Below, piece by piece: positions 21,284-29,171 of a stretch of DNA of 45,937 nucleotides. Under the pieces are notes generated by a model, which did not search any database, was not told where the DNA came from, and saw only the letters and a list, made by a program, of their open reading frames with translations. Made by a program: the position numbers and the translations under genes. Within the stretch, counting starts at the first letter, position 1; the number at the start of each line of letters is the position of its first letter. Origin of the DNA: an uncultured Chloroflexota bacterium (GTDB lineage: Bacteria; Chloroflexota; UBA11872; UBA12225). The DNA lies in assembly GCA_902805635.1 (NCBI GenBank), contig CADCTC010000083.1, forward strand, positions 1 through 45,937, written 5' to 3'.

Positions 21284-22138
21284 ATGAGCGAGGGGGGTGG
21301 GCCGCGGCATGCGGGTGAGTCGCCGGGAGGCTCGAAGCGTGTGCTCCTTCTGGGCGTGGGCGATACGCACGGCGACTTCGCGCCGCTGTTTGAGGTGGCG
21401 CGGCGCGAGCCGGAAGCGCGCGCGCTCCTGCAGGTGGGCGACCTGACCGCAGGCAAGGCAGGCCGAGACAAGAAACCGGACGACGACCCAGCGCTGCTCG
21501 ACGAGCTGCCGCTGCCCCTGGTGTGGGTGCACGGCAACCACGAACACTGGCACGCGCTGGGCTTGTGGGACGACCCGCAGGGCGCCAGCACCCGGCGCCG
21601 CCCCCGCATCGGCGCGCACCGCGCGCCGGGGCGCTCCTTCCTGCGGCACTTGCTGCTACCGGGAGATGAGTACGTGGTGCCGGAAACGGCGATACGCGTG
21701 GCGGGCATCCCCGGGAACTTTGCACCGACGTGGTTCGACAAACCGAAGCCGTTCTTGGGTGACCGGGTGCGCCACTTCAACGTGGAGGACGTAGCGGCGC
21801 TTGACAAGTTTGATGACCTGTCGATACTGCTGATGCACGAGTCATTCAGGGGACAGGCGCCGGGGCGGATCGGGATGATGGGCATCCCCGCGCTGGCCGG
21901 CGTGGTGCGGCGCACGCGCCCGCAGCTTTGCCTCACGGGCCATCACCATTCGTTCGCCGTGACGGAAAAGGGACCGGACGGGCAGACGCTGGCGCTCTCA
22001 CTGCCGCGCGCGCAAGCAGGCTACGTGCGGCTGTGGTTCACCCCGGAAGGGCATCGAGACGGCTGGGAGCTCGTCGAGTTCGAGGGAGTGACTATCGAAC
22101 CGGAGCCGGAGAACCGCCGCAGACCACAAGGGGCGTGA
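21284..22138 (+). CDS. Calcineurin-like metallophosphoesterase
   Basis: The 284-residue protein has all core metallophosphoesterase motifs in order: GDTHGD (D27, H29), a second-metal Asp in VGDLT, GNHEH, a His in LLMHES, and GHHHS near the end. It binds two metal ions and hydrolyses phosphomonoesters or phosphodiesters; the substrate cannot be predicted. It has no signal peptide and is therefore cytoplasmic. The segment FLLPGDEYVV-like region before AIRVAGIPGNF follows the usual layout. ATG 21284 is my choice; ATG 21227 extends it by 19 residues of doubtful character. It is divergent from the corA operon, sharing the intergenic tandem repeat. Confidence 0.88.
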   Translation: MSEGGGPRHAGESPGGSKRVLLLGVGDTHGDFAPLFEVARREPEARALLQVGDLTAGKAGRDKKPDDDPALLDELPLPLVWVHGNHEHWHALGLWDDPQGASTRRRPRIGAHRAPGRSFLRHLLLPGDEYVVPETAIRVAGIPGNFAPTWFDKPKPFLGDRVRHFNVEDVAALDKFDDLSILLMHESFRGQAPGRIGMMGIPALAGVVRRTRPQLCLTGHHHSFAVTEKGPDGQTLALSLPRAQAGYVRLWFTPEGHRDGWELVEFEGVTIEPEPENRRRPQGA

Positions 22139-22220
22139 ACGGGCTCGGTTAAGCAGGCGCTAGTCTCCCGGTGTGCTGTCGGTGCCGTCTACAGGCGGGC
22201 GCCACCGCGCTTCTGGGGTG

Positions 22221-22226
22221 TACGGT
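22221..22226 (+). promoter_or_regulatory. -10 box near the start of the first sulfatase gene
   Basis: TACGGT ends eight bases before ATG 22235, and there is no ribosome-binding site, so a leaderless or nearly leaderless transcript is likely. Confidence 0.4.
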
Positions 22227-22234
22227 TGGGTGCA

Positions 22235-23557
22235 ATGACACGTCCAAACGTTCTCTACTTGCACTCACACGACACCGGGCGGTACGTGCAGCCGTACGGG
22301 CATGCGGTCCCGACCCCGGCCTATCAGCGGCTGGCTGAGGAGGGGGTACTGTTCCGGCAAAACTTCTGCGCGGGGCCCACGTGCTCGCCGAGCCGCGCGG
22401 CGCTGCTCACGGGGCAATATCCGCACTCATGCGGCCAGCTGGGGTTGGCGCACCGAGGGTTCGAGCTGCAGCACCCGGAGCGCCACCTCGCGTGGACGCT
22501 GAGGAACAACGGCTACTCCACCACGCTGCTGGGGGTGCAGCACGTGGTGAAGAGCGATCCGGGCAAGACGGGCTACGAGCGCGTGCCGCAGCTGGCTAGC
22601 CGCACGGCGAAGCACGTGCTGCCGGCGGCGCTGGACTTCCTGCGCGAGCACGCTGCCGGCGACCGGTCACAGCCCTTCTTCCTGGATGTTGGGTTCACCG
22701 AAACCCACCGGGTGTTCCACGATGCGGACCCAACGCAGAGTGCCTCGGAGGACGCGCGCTATTGCCTGCCTCCTCCTGTGCTCCCGGACACGGCGGAGAC
22801 GCGCAAGGACATGGCTGACTTCAAGGCAAGCGCACGCGTACTGGACGCCGCCATTGGGCAGATCCTGGGTGCGCTGGACCAACACGGGCTGGCCGATGAC
22901 ACGCTGGTGATCCTTACCACCGATCACGGGATCGCCTTCCCGCAGATGAAGTGCAACTTGACGGATCATGGCACGGGGGTGCTGCTGATCGTACGCGGGC
23001 CGGCCAGCCAGACGGCGCTGCGTAGCGGGCAGGTTGCAGACGCGATGGTGACGCACTTGGACGTGTTCCCCACTGTGTGCGACGTGGCAGGCATCGCGCA
23101 CCCGGACTGGCTGCAGGGCAAGAGCCTGCTGCCGCTGGCGAGCGGTGAGGTGCCGGAGCTGCATGAGGCGGTATTCGCGGAGGTGAATTACCACGTGCCG
23201 TACGAGCCGCAGCGCAGCGTGCGCACGGCGCGCTGGAAGTACATCCGGCGCTACGACCACTTTGGGAAGCCGCTGCTGGCCAACTGCGACGACGGCCTCT
23301 CCAAAGACGTGTGGCTACGCCACGGCTGGAGCGACCTGGACACGGCGCCCGAACAACTCTACGACCTGGTGTTCGACCCGCAGGAGCGTGCCAACCTGGT
23401 CTGGGACGACCGCCACGGCGCGGTGCTGAACGAGATGCGCACGCGATTGGAGCGCTGGATGCGCGACACCGCCGACCCGCTGCTGGACGGGCCCATCCCA
23501 CTCCCGGAAGGGGCAGCGGTTAGCCCTGCCGAGCTGGTATCGCCGCGCGGGGGGTAG
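22235..23557 (+). CDS. Type I sulfatase, cytosolic (CSPSR)
   Basis: The 440-residue protein is a type I sulfatase that hydrolyses sulfate esters or sulfamates. The formylglycine precursor Cys50 lies in TCSPSRAALLTG, and the second metal site is VILTTDHGIAFP. The N-terminal metal motif is the variant SHDTGRY (D13) in place of the usual DD. The HSHDTGRYVQPYG start resembles N-sulfoglucosamine sulfohydrolase-like members, but the substrate is unproven. No signal peptide precedes the catalytic core, so it is cytoplasmic. It stands alone on the plus strand and converges with the LacI-family gene 30 bases downstream. Activation requires a formylglycine-generating enzyme, not found in the window. 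Confidence 0.9.
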   Translation: MTRPNVLYLHSHDTGRYVQPYGHAVPTPAYQRLAEEGVLFRQNFCAGPTCSPSRAALLTGQYPHSCGQLGLAHRGFELQHPERHLAWTLRNNGYSTTLLGVQHVVKSDPGKTGYERVPQLASRTAKHVLPAALDFLREHAAGDRSQPFFLDVGFTETHRVFHDADPTQSASEDARYCLPPPVLPDTAETRKDMADFKASARVLDAAIGQILGALDQHGLADDTLVILTTDHGIAFPQMKCNLTDHGTGVLLIVRGPASQTALRSGQVADAMVTHLDVFPTVCDVAGIAHPDWLQGKSLLPLASGEVPELHEAVFAEVNYHVPYEPQRSVRTARWKYIRRYDHFGKPLLANCDDGLSKDVWLRHGWSDLDTAPEQLYDLVFDPQERANLVWDDRHGAVLNEMRTRLERWMRDTADPLLDGPIPLPEGAAVSPAELVSPRGG

Positions 23558-23587
23558 TTGGCACCTGCTCGGCCTAAGAACGCTTGT

Positions 23588-24643
23588 TTATCCGGCTGCG
23601 GACGCTGGCGCCGAGGATGCGCGCAGAGCGAACGTGGCCGGGAGCACGATGGCTTCAGGTGGCCGCGGATCAGCCGCCGACTCGGAGTCGTGGATTCGGG
23701 CGAGGGCGAGCGTGACGGCGCGGCGGCCGATCTCGCCGCCGTCGATCTCGATCATGGATAGGGGCGGCGCCACGAAGCGGGCCCAGTCCACCTGGCCGGT
23801 GCCCACCAGCGCCACGTCGTCCGGTACACGGATGCCGAGGTCGTGCAAGCAGGCCAGTGTGATGAGCGTGACGTCAGCGCTGCCGGCGATGACGGCATCC
23901 AGGCAGCTGCCGCCGGCTGCGTTGAGGGGTGCGCGCCACTTGCGCAGGAGTGCGGTGATGGATGCTGTGGGCGTGGCGCCGGGGCGGCGGTCGGGGGTGG
24001 CGATTAGCTCTTCGTCGATTGGAAGTCCGGCCTCAATATGGGCGGCTTCGTAGCCTGCGATGCGCTCGCGCGTGGAGTCGATCCAGGTGGGGCCGGTGAG
24101 CAGCGCGATGCGATGGCGGCCGGTTTCGATCAGGTGGCGCACGGCCTCGCGCATGGCGGTGCGGTAGTCGGGGGTGACGTAATCCGCCATGATGCCACAG
24201 GGACGCCGGTCCATGAAGATGAGTGAGGCGCCGGCGCGCTGCAGTGCGGCGTACGGTTCGGGATCTTCGCCGGCGGGTTGGGCAATCACGGCGGCGACGC
24301 GCTCGCGGCGTAGCAGGTCAAGGTAAGTTTCCTGGAGCTGCGGGTCGTTTTCGATGGCGCAGACCGAGACGGCGTAGCCGGCGTCCTGGGCGGTGCGGGT
24401 GGCGCCGTTGACGATGGCGGCGATGGTGGGGTTAGTGATGTGGGGGACCAGCAGCCCGAGGGTGCGGGTACGGCCGGTGCGCAGCGCCTGGGCCAGTCCG
24501 TCCGGCTGGTACCCGAGCCCGCTCGCGGCGCTGAGCACGCGCCGCCTGGTCTCGTCGCGCACCGGCACGCGTCCGAGGAAGACGTTGGAGACGGTACTAG
24601 GCGAGACGCCAGCGTGGGCGGCGACTTCCTTTATGGTCGGCAT
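23588..24643 (-). CDS. LacI-family transcriptional regulator
   Basis: The 351-residue protein has an N-terminal LacI HTH (TIKEVAAHAGVSPSTVSNVF), the hinge helix (DGLAQALRTGRT) and a periplasmic-binding-like sensor domain (about 60-340; GLLVPHITNPTIAAIVNGAT, then DVALVGTGQVDWARFVAPPL). It is the last gene of the minus operon SBP-sulfatase-sulfatase-LacI, starting 26 bases after the preceding stop. It probably represses this operon and the divergent GH2 operon through the palindrome at 29128-29143, with a sugar released from the glycan as inducer. That target is inferred from position and from the operator type. Confidence 0.92.
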   Translation of the reverse strand: MPTIKEVAAHAGVSPSTVSNVFLGRVPVRDETRRRVLSAASGLGYQPDGLAQALRTGRTRTLGLLVPHITNPTIAAIVNGATRTAQDAGYAVSVCAIENDPQLQETYLDLLRRERVAAVIAQPAGEDPEPYAALQRAGASLIFMDRRPCGIMADYVTPDYRTAMREAVRHLIETGRHRIALLTGPTWIDSTRERIAGYEAAHIEAGLPIDEELIATPDRRPGATPTASITALLRKWRAPLNAAGGSCLDAVIAGSADVTLITLACLHDLGIRVPDDVALVGTGQVDWARFVAPPLSMIEIDGGEIGRRAVTLALARIHDSESAADPRPPEAIVLPATFALRASSAPASAAG

Positions 24644-24669
24644 AGGGCGGACGAAAGCCTCTCGACGGG

Positions 24670-26157
24670 CTACCAGTAGGCTTCGCGGGGCTGGGAGCGG
24701 TCTTCGGTGGCAACAAGGGCGTCCAGGAGGTACTCCTGGAGGTCGGTGCGGAGCTCGCGGGAGGCGGGATCGTCCCACAGGTTGGTGAGCTCGTGAGGGT
24801 CGGCTTGCAGGTCGAACAGCTCGCCGGTGCGGTCGCGCGCCGTGGTGGGGCGACCGTGGTGGACGACAAGCTTGTGATGGCCACGGCGCAGCATGGTGAC
24901 GTGGACCGGTGGGTCGTACGGATGGCCGGAGTCGCGGTACTCGCAGATTGCGTAGTCACGACCATTCGTGTCGCCTTTGGCAACGGGCAGCAGGCTGCTG
25001 CCCTGGCTGGTGGGGAGGTCAGGCAGACCGGCGGCGTCCATGGCGGTGGCGCAGAGATCCACCAGGCTTGCAAAGCCGGAGCGGCGCTGGCCGGTGGGTA
25101 GGGTGCCCGGCCAGTTGAGGATCATGGGTACGTGGACTGCGCCCTCATACATCATGGGACCTTTGAGCATCAGCTGGTGGTCGCCCAACATCTCGCCGTG
25201 ATCAGATGTGAAGACGATCAGGGTATTCTCGCGCAGGCCCAGGTCATCCAGTGTGGCGACGATGCGGCCGACCTCGTCGTCGATGAAGCTGACCATGGCG
25301 TAGTAGGCGCGCACGGTCTCACGGACCTGCTCGGGCGTGTACTCGGCGTAGCCCTTGGCGAAGCCGGCGTAGCTCTTCCGTGAGGCTTCCGACAGGATGG
25401 GGGGCTTGTTGGCCAGCTCACCCTCGCGTCCGACCGGCAGCGGCAGTGACGCCGCGTCATAGCGATCCAGGTATTCCTGGGGCGCGACGAACGGGTGGTG
25501 GGGATCGAAGAAGTTGGTCCAGAGGAAGAACGGCTTCTCCCGCATACGCTCTTGAGAGGGGGCGTGCAGGAAGCTGATGGTTTCGTCGGCCACCCAGCGG
25601 GTATAGTGCGCCTCGACGGGCATGGTGTCGAAGCCGACGGCATCATGACCCTCACGACCAAACCCGCGCGAAGACGCCTTGGCGTACAGGTCCGGGTGGT
25701 AGCGCTCCAGCCAGCGATGGTAGGCGTTCTCAGGGGAGCCGTGGGTGGGGTCGTGCGCCCATTTAAAGAAGGAGAAGCCGTCGTCGTAGCGCGGCTCGGT
25801 GCGGCCTTTGAAGCAGGCGGCCAGGTGGAGCTTACCCACCAGGCCGCAGTCGTAGCCTTCATCAGCCAGCGCGCGAGTAAAGAACCGCTCGTGCTTTGGC
25901 AGCGGCACGCCGTTGGCCCACAGGCCATGAGCGCTGGGGTAGCGGCCGGTGAGGATGCTGGCGCGAGTGGGGGCGCAGACCGGGTTGGGGGTGTAGCAGC
26001 GCTCGAAGAGGACGCCTTCGGCGGCGAGTCGGTCGATGTTGGGCGTTTGGATGTGCGGGTTGCCGTAGCAGCCCAACGCATCGAAGCGGTGCTGGTCGGT
26101 GCAGATGACCAGGATGTTGGGGCGGGTCGGGGCGGTCGTACGCTGTTCTTGAGTCAT
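24670..26157 (-). CDS. Type I sulfatase, cytosolic (CAPTR)
   Basis: This 495-residue sulfatase carries Cys61 in VCAPTRASILTGRYP, the site converted to formylglycine. The first metal motif is ICTDQHRFDALG (D21) and the second is IVFTSDHGEMLGDH. The C-terminal region (GELFDLQADPHELTNLWDDP) is typical of the family. It lacks a signal peptide. ATG 26157 overlaps the stop of the preceding sulfatase gene by four bases (ATGA), so the two are translated together and may act on successive sulfate positions of one substrate. The in-frame extension upstream is part of the preceding gene's territory and is not coding. Confidence 0.92.
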   Translation of the reverse strand: MTQEQRTTAPTRPNILVICTDQHRFDALGCYGNPHIQTPNIDRLAAEGVLFERCYTPNPVCAPTRASILTGRYPSAHGLWANGVPLPKHERFFTRALADEGYDCGLVGKLHLAACFKGRTEPRYDDGFSFFKWAHDPTHGSPENAYHRWLERYHPDLYAKASSRGFGREGHDAVGFDTMPVEAHYTRWVADETISFLHAPSQERMREKPFFLWTNFFDPHHPFVAPQEYLDRYDAASLPLPVGREGELANKPPILSEASRKSYAGFAKGYAEYTPEQVRETVRAYYAMVSFIDDEVGRIVATLDDLGLRENTLIVFTSDHGEMLGDHQLMLKGPMMYEGAVHVPMILNWPGTLPTGQRRSGFASLVDLCATAMDAAGLPDLPTSQGSSLLPVAKGDTNGRDYAICEYRDSGHPYDPPVHVTMLRRGHHKLVVHHGRPTTARDRTGELFDLQADPHELTNLWDDPASRELRTDLQEYLLDALVATEDRSQPREAYW

Positions 26158-27728
26158 CGTGTGTTTCCAGATGGCCAGTGGTGCGGGTCCTGAGTAGGCG
26201 CCAGAGTGGTGGGGTCGTAGTAGAGCGGCACGGGGCGGGCGTCTTCGGCGCGCAGCAGCCAGTCGAGGAGACGGTCGCGCATCGCACGCCGAGTTTCGGC
26301 GTGCTCGGGCAGACCAGCGAGGTTTGCCAGCTCCCAGGGGTCGGCGTCGAGGTCGTAGAGCTCCTCCACGGGATCGCCGGGGTCGTAGACGTACTTCCAG
26401 CGACCCATGCGCACCATCTTGGGGCGGCCCTCGCACTCTCGGGCGCGCAGGACGGGCAGCGCCTGGCGCGGCCTCGTCCCAGCGGACATGCCCTCACTGC
26501 CGGGACCACCCGAATTGTCAGGACCAACCGGCAGCGACTCGCCGATGCGACCGGTGACAGCTTCCATGGTGAGGAAGGGACCTCCGGCGCCGTACTCGGC
26601 GAAGACGGCGTCGCGAACGAATCCGTCCACGGCTCCAGGAAGGGCGTACGCTTGGAACACGCCGGGGGTGAGCGCGGGCGGCGCAGGGACACCCGCAAGC
26701 TGGAGCAACGTGGGCATGACGTCCATGGTGCTAACCAGATCGTCACGCATCTCGCCTTCGGGGAGTGTGCCGGGCCAGGAGACCACCAGCGGCACGCGGG
26801 TCAGGCAGTCGTACATGGCGCCGGACTTAGTCATCATGCGGTGCTCGCCCGCGTAGTCGCCGTGGTCACTGGTAAACACGACGATGGTGTCCCGACGCAG
26901 GTCGAGGCGATCAAGCGCAGCGAGGACGCGGCCAAGGCAGTCGTCGGCGAAGGCCACCTGCGCGTAGTACATCGCCAGCGCGCGACGGAAGTCGACTTCG
27001 GTAGCGTCTCCGAAGCGGCTGAGCGCGTGGAATAGGCGCTGGCGCTCGGGCTTGTGGTCGAGCTCGCCCTCGGACCATGGCGGCAGCGTGAGGGACGCGG
27101 GATCGAAGGAAGACGCGTATGGCTCCGGCGCCGCGTACGGCGGATGGGGGTCCGGCAGCGACATCCACGTGCAGAGCGGCTGCTCGATGTCTCCCGACGC
27201 GCGCGCTTCCAGTAGACCGATCACGCGGTCGGCGATGAGCCAGGAGGCGCACTGCTCGCGCGGGTAGTCGATGGGGTAGGCGCTGGTGCGGGGGCGGAAG
27301 TCGTGGCGCCGGAAGAAGTCGCGCGCCTGGGCCACGCCTGGGTCGGTCTCCGCGCCGTGCGGACCAGTGTGGCCGGCTGAGTAGGTATGCTCGAAAAGAC
27401 CCAGGTCGGCGGGGCGGAAGCAGTGGTTCTTGCCAATAAGGGCGAGGGCGTAGCCAGCCGCGTGCAGGGCACGTGCGGCGTGCTCTTCGCCCTCGCGCAG
27501 CAGGAGCTCGTTGGAGCGGGAGCCGTGCTGATGGGGATAGCGCCCGGTCCAGAAAGACGCGCGGGCAGGGACGCACAGCGGGTGGGGCGTGTAGGCCCGG
27601 CGGTAGAGCAGCCCGCCAGCAGCCAGGCTCTCCAGTGCGGGGGTGCGCACGTCCGGGTTGCCGTAGAGGCCGAGCGACGTGGCCTTCTGCTGGTCGGTCA
27701 TCACGACCAGGATGTTGGGCCTGCTCAT
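26154..27728 (-). CDS. Type I sulfatase, cytosolic (CVPAR)
   Basis: The 524-residue protein has Cys52 in LCVPARASFWTGRYP, fitting C-x-P-x-R with Ala in the fourth place, the first metal motif VVMTDQQKATSLG (D12), and the second at IVVFTSDHGDYAGEH. A low-complexity stretch (PVGPDNSGGPGSEGMSAGTR) near residue 430 precedes the C-terminal MVRMGRWKYVYDPGDP segment. There is no signal peptide. It starts 45 bases after the SBP gene and is coupled to the next sulfatase by ATGA. The sulfated substrate is unknown, but coupling to the SBP suggests it acts on the imported oligosaccharide. Confidence 0.92.
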   Translation of the reverse strand: MSRPNILVVMTDQQKATSLGLYGNPDVRTPALESLAAGGLLYRRAYTPHPLCVPARASFWTGRYPHQHGSRSNELLLREGEEHAARALHAAGYALALIGKNHCFRPADLGLFEHTYSAGHTGPHGAETDPGVAQARDFFRRHDFRPRTSAYPIDYPREQCASWLIADRVIGLLEARASGDIEQPLCTWMSLPDPHPPYAAPEPYASSFDPASLTLPPWSEGELDHKPERQRLFHALSRFGDATEVDFRRALAMYYAQVAFADDCLGRVLAALDRLDLRRDTIVVFTSDHGDYAGEHRMMTKSGAMYDCLTRVPLVVSWPGTLPEGEMRDDLVSTMDVMPTLLQLAGVPAPPALTPGVFQAYALPGAVDGFVRDAVFAEYGAGGPFLTMEAVTGRIGESLPVGPDNSGGPGSEGMSAGTRPRQALPVLRARECEGRPKMVRMGRWKYVYDPGDPVEELYDLDADPWELANLAGLPEHAETRRAMRDRLLDWLLRAEDARPVPLYYDPTTLAPTQDPHHWPSGNTR

Positions 27729-27773
27729 GCGGCGTAATCGCGCTTGAAGGTTTGCAGCACTGTCGGTGTGCGC

Positions 27774-29099
27774 CTACTGACCCAGGACGGCGTTTGCGGC
27801 GCGCTCGGCTTCCTGGATGGCGGACTGGGCGGAGAGCTCCTTCCGCACGCCCTTGGTGAGCTCGGGGTGCAGGGCGTTCATGGCATCCACCCAGCGAGGA
27901 TGGGACTCGATCAGCGTGGCGTTGGGGAGGTGCTTCTCCCACATGCGCAGGTGCTTGGTCACGGGATCGGTGCTCTTCTGGAATTGCTCGGAGGCAAGCA
28001 CCTTCTTGCTGACCGGCAGCTTGCCGGCGAGCGACCACTCAAAGCCCTTGTTAAACAGGTAGTTGATCAGGGAGAAGGCGGCGGTGCGCTTTGCGTCGTC
28101 GGGCTTGGGCTGCTTGGGGATGGTGAGCTGGAAGCCCTGCATCAGCCAGGAGGGCTTCTTGGGATCGAACTGCGCGGGTAAGGTGATACGGATGTCGTCG
28201 AAGGCGGGGTTGCCGGGCTTGGCCAGGCGGTTCAGCGTGAATGGACCTGTGAGCCAGGAGGCGAGCTTGCGCTGCTCGTACCAATCGATGGCGCCCTGGC
28301 CCTGCGGGTAGGCGATGGGGTGCTTGGCGCGCTGGTAGACGTCCGCCAGCAGCGTCATGGCCGCCACGCCCTGCGGTGTGTTGAAGGCGACCTTCTTGCC
28401 GTCCGCGGTGAACACCTTGCCGCCCTGCTGATGCATGTGCGACATGAAGGCAATGACCAGCGCTTCGCCGGAGTTGTCGAAGGTGGTGCCGTGGGCGTCG
28501 TTCTTGGTCAGGCGGGTGGCCCAGTCCTGCCAGTCCAGCCAGGTGACAGGGGGCTTGGCGGGGTCGCCGCCCAGGTCGCGCACGGCGGTTTCGTTGTAGA
28601 AGAGCATGGAGCCGTTCAGGTCCATGGGGATTGAGAAGCGCTTACCCTTCCACTCGCCCGACTTCCAGACGTTGGCGTCGAAGTCCTCTGGGCGCAGGCC
28701 GAGCTGCTGGACCTCCTTCTGCGAGAGGTCGGCGATGATGCCTTGCTCGGCCAGGAAGGGGACGTAGGGCATGCGCGTGCCGAGCACGTCGGGTGGTGTG
28801 CCGGCGGCGGCGGCCGAGAGCACTTTGTCGAAGTAGGGGTTGATGCCCTGGATCTGCTCGACGGTGACGAGTGGCGTCTCTTTGGCGTACTGCTCCGCCA
28901 GCGCCTTCATGGTGGACCCATCGGCACCGCTGAGGTTGGTCCAGTAGGTGAGCGTAGTGGCCTGGGTGACCTTGGCCGGCTGCGCCTGACCGCCCGCCCC
29001 ACCGGCGTCGCCGCCTACACCGCAGGCGGCGAGCGCGAGCGCCCCTGCGCCGGCCAGCCCCCCGAGGATACTCCGCCGCGTGCTTGCCACTGTTGTCAT
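27774..29099 (-). CDS. ABC-type sugar substrate-binding lipoprotein
   Basis: The 441-residue family 1 solute-binding protein has an RR-containing signal peptide and lipobox (LALAAC, acylated Cys26), so it is anchored outside the membrane. The mature domain shows the usual carbohydrate-binder pattern (TLTYWTNLSGADG, then AAAAGTPPDVLGTRM and MDLNGSMLFYNE). It should capture an oligosaccharide for an ABC importer. No permease or ATPase gene accompanies it. It heads the minus operon with two sulfatases and a LacI regulator; a GGAG ribosome-binding site precedes ATG 29099. It is divergent from the GH2 operon across a LacI-type operator. Confidence 0.9.
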   Translation of the reverse strand: MTTVASTRRSILGGLAGAGALALAACGVGGDAGGAGGQAQPAKVTQATTLTYWTNLSGADGSTMKALAEQYAKETPLVTVEQIQGINPYFDKVLSAAAAGTPPDVLGTRMPYVPFLAEQGIIADLSQKEVQQLGLRPEDFDANVWKSGEWKGKRFSIPMDLNGSMLFYNETAVRDLGGDPAKPPVTWLDWQDWATRLTKNDAHGTTFDNSGEALVIAFMSHMHQQGGKVFTADGKKVAFNTPQGVAAMTLLADVYQRAKHPIAYPQGQGAIDWYEQRKLASWLTGPFTLNRLAKPGNPAFDDIRITLPAQFDPKKPSWLMQGFQLTIPKQPKPDDAKRTAAFSLINYLFNKGFEWSLAGKLPVSKKVLASEQFQKSTDPVTKHLRMWEKHLPNATLIESHPRWVDAMNALHPELTKGVRKELSAQSAIQEAERAANAVLGQ

Positions 29100-29127
29100 T
29101 AGAGTCTCCTACCTGGAACGGTACAGA

Positions 29128-29143
29128 ATTGCAACGTTACAAT
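29128..29143. promoter_or_regulatory. LacI-family operator palindrome between divergent operons
   Basis: ATTGCAACGTTACAAT is a 16-base palindrome with one mismatched pair and a central CG, the typical form of LacI-family operators. It lies 28 bases upstream of the SBP start and 28 bases upstream of the ATG at 29172, so one bound repressor could silence both operons. The LacI gene at 23588-24643 is the best candidate regulator. Confidence 0.7.
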
Positions 29144-29171
29144 GCAAGCGATGATACAGAGCTCAACCAGT

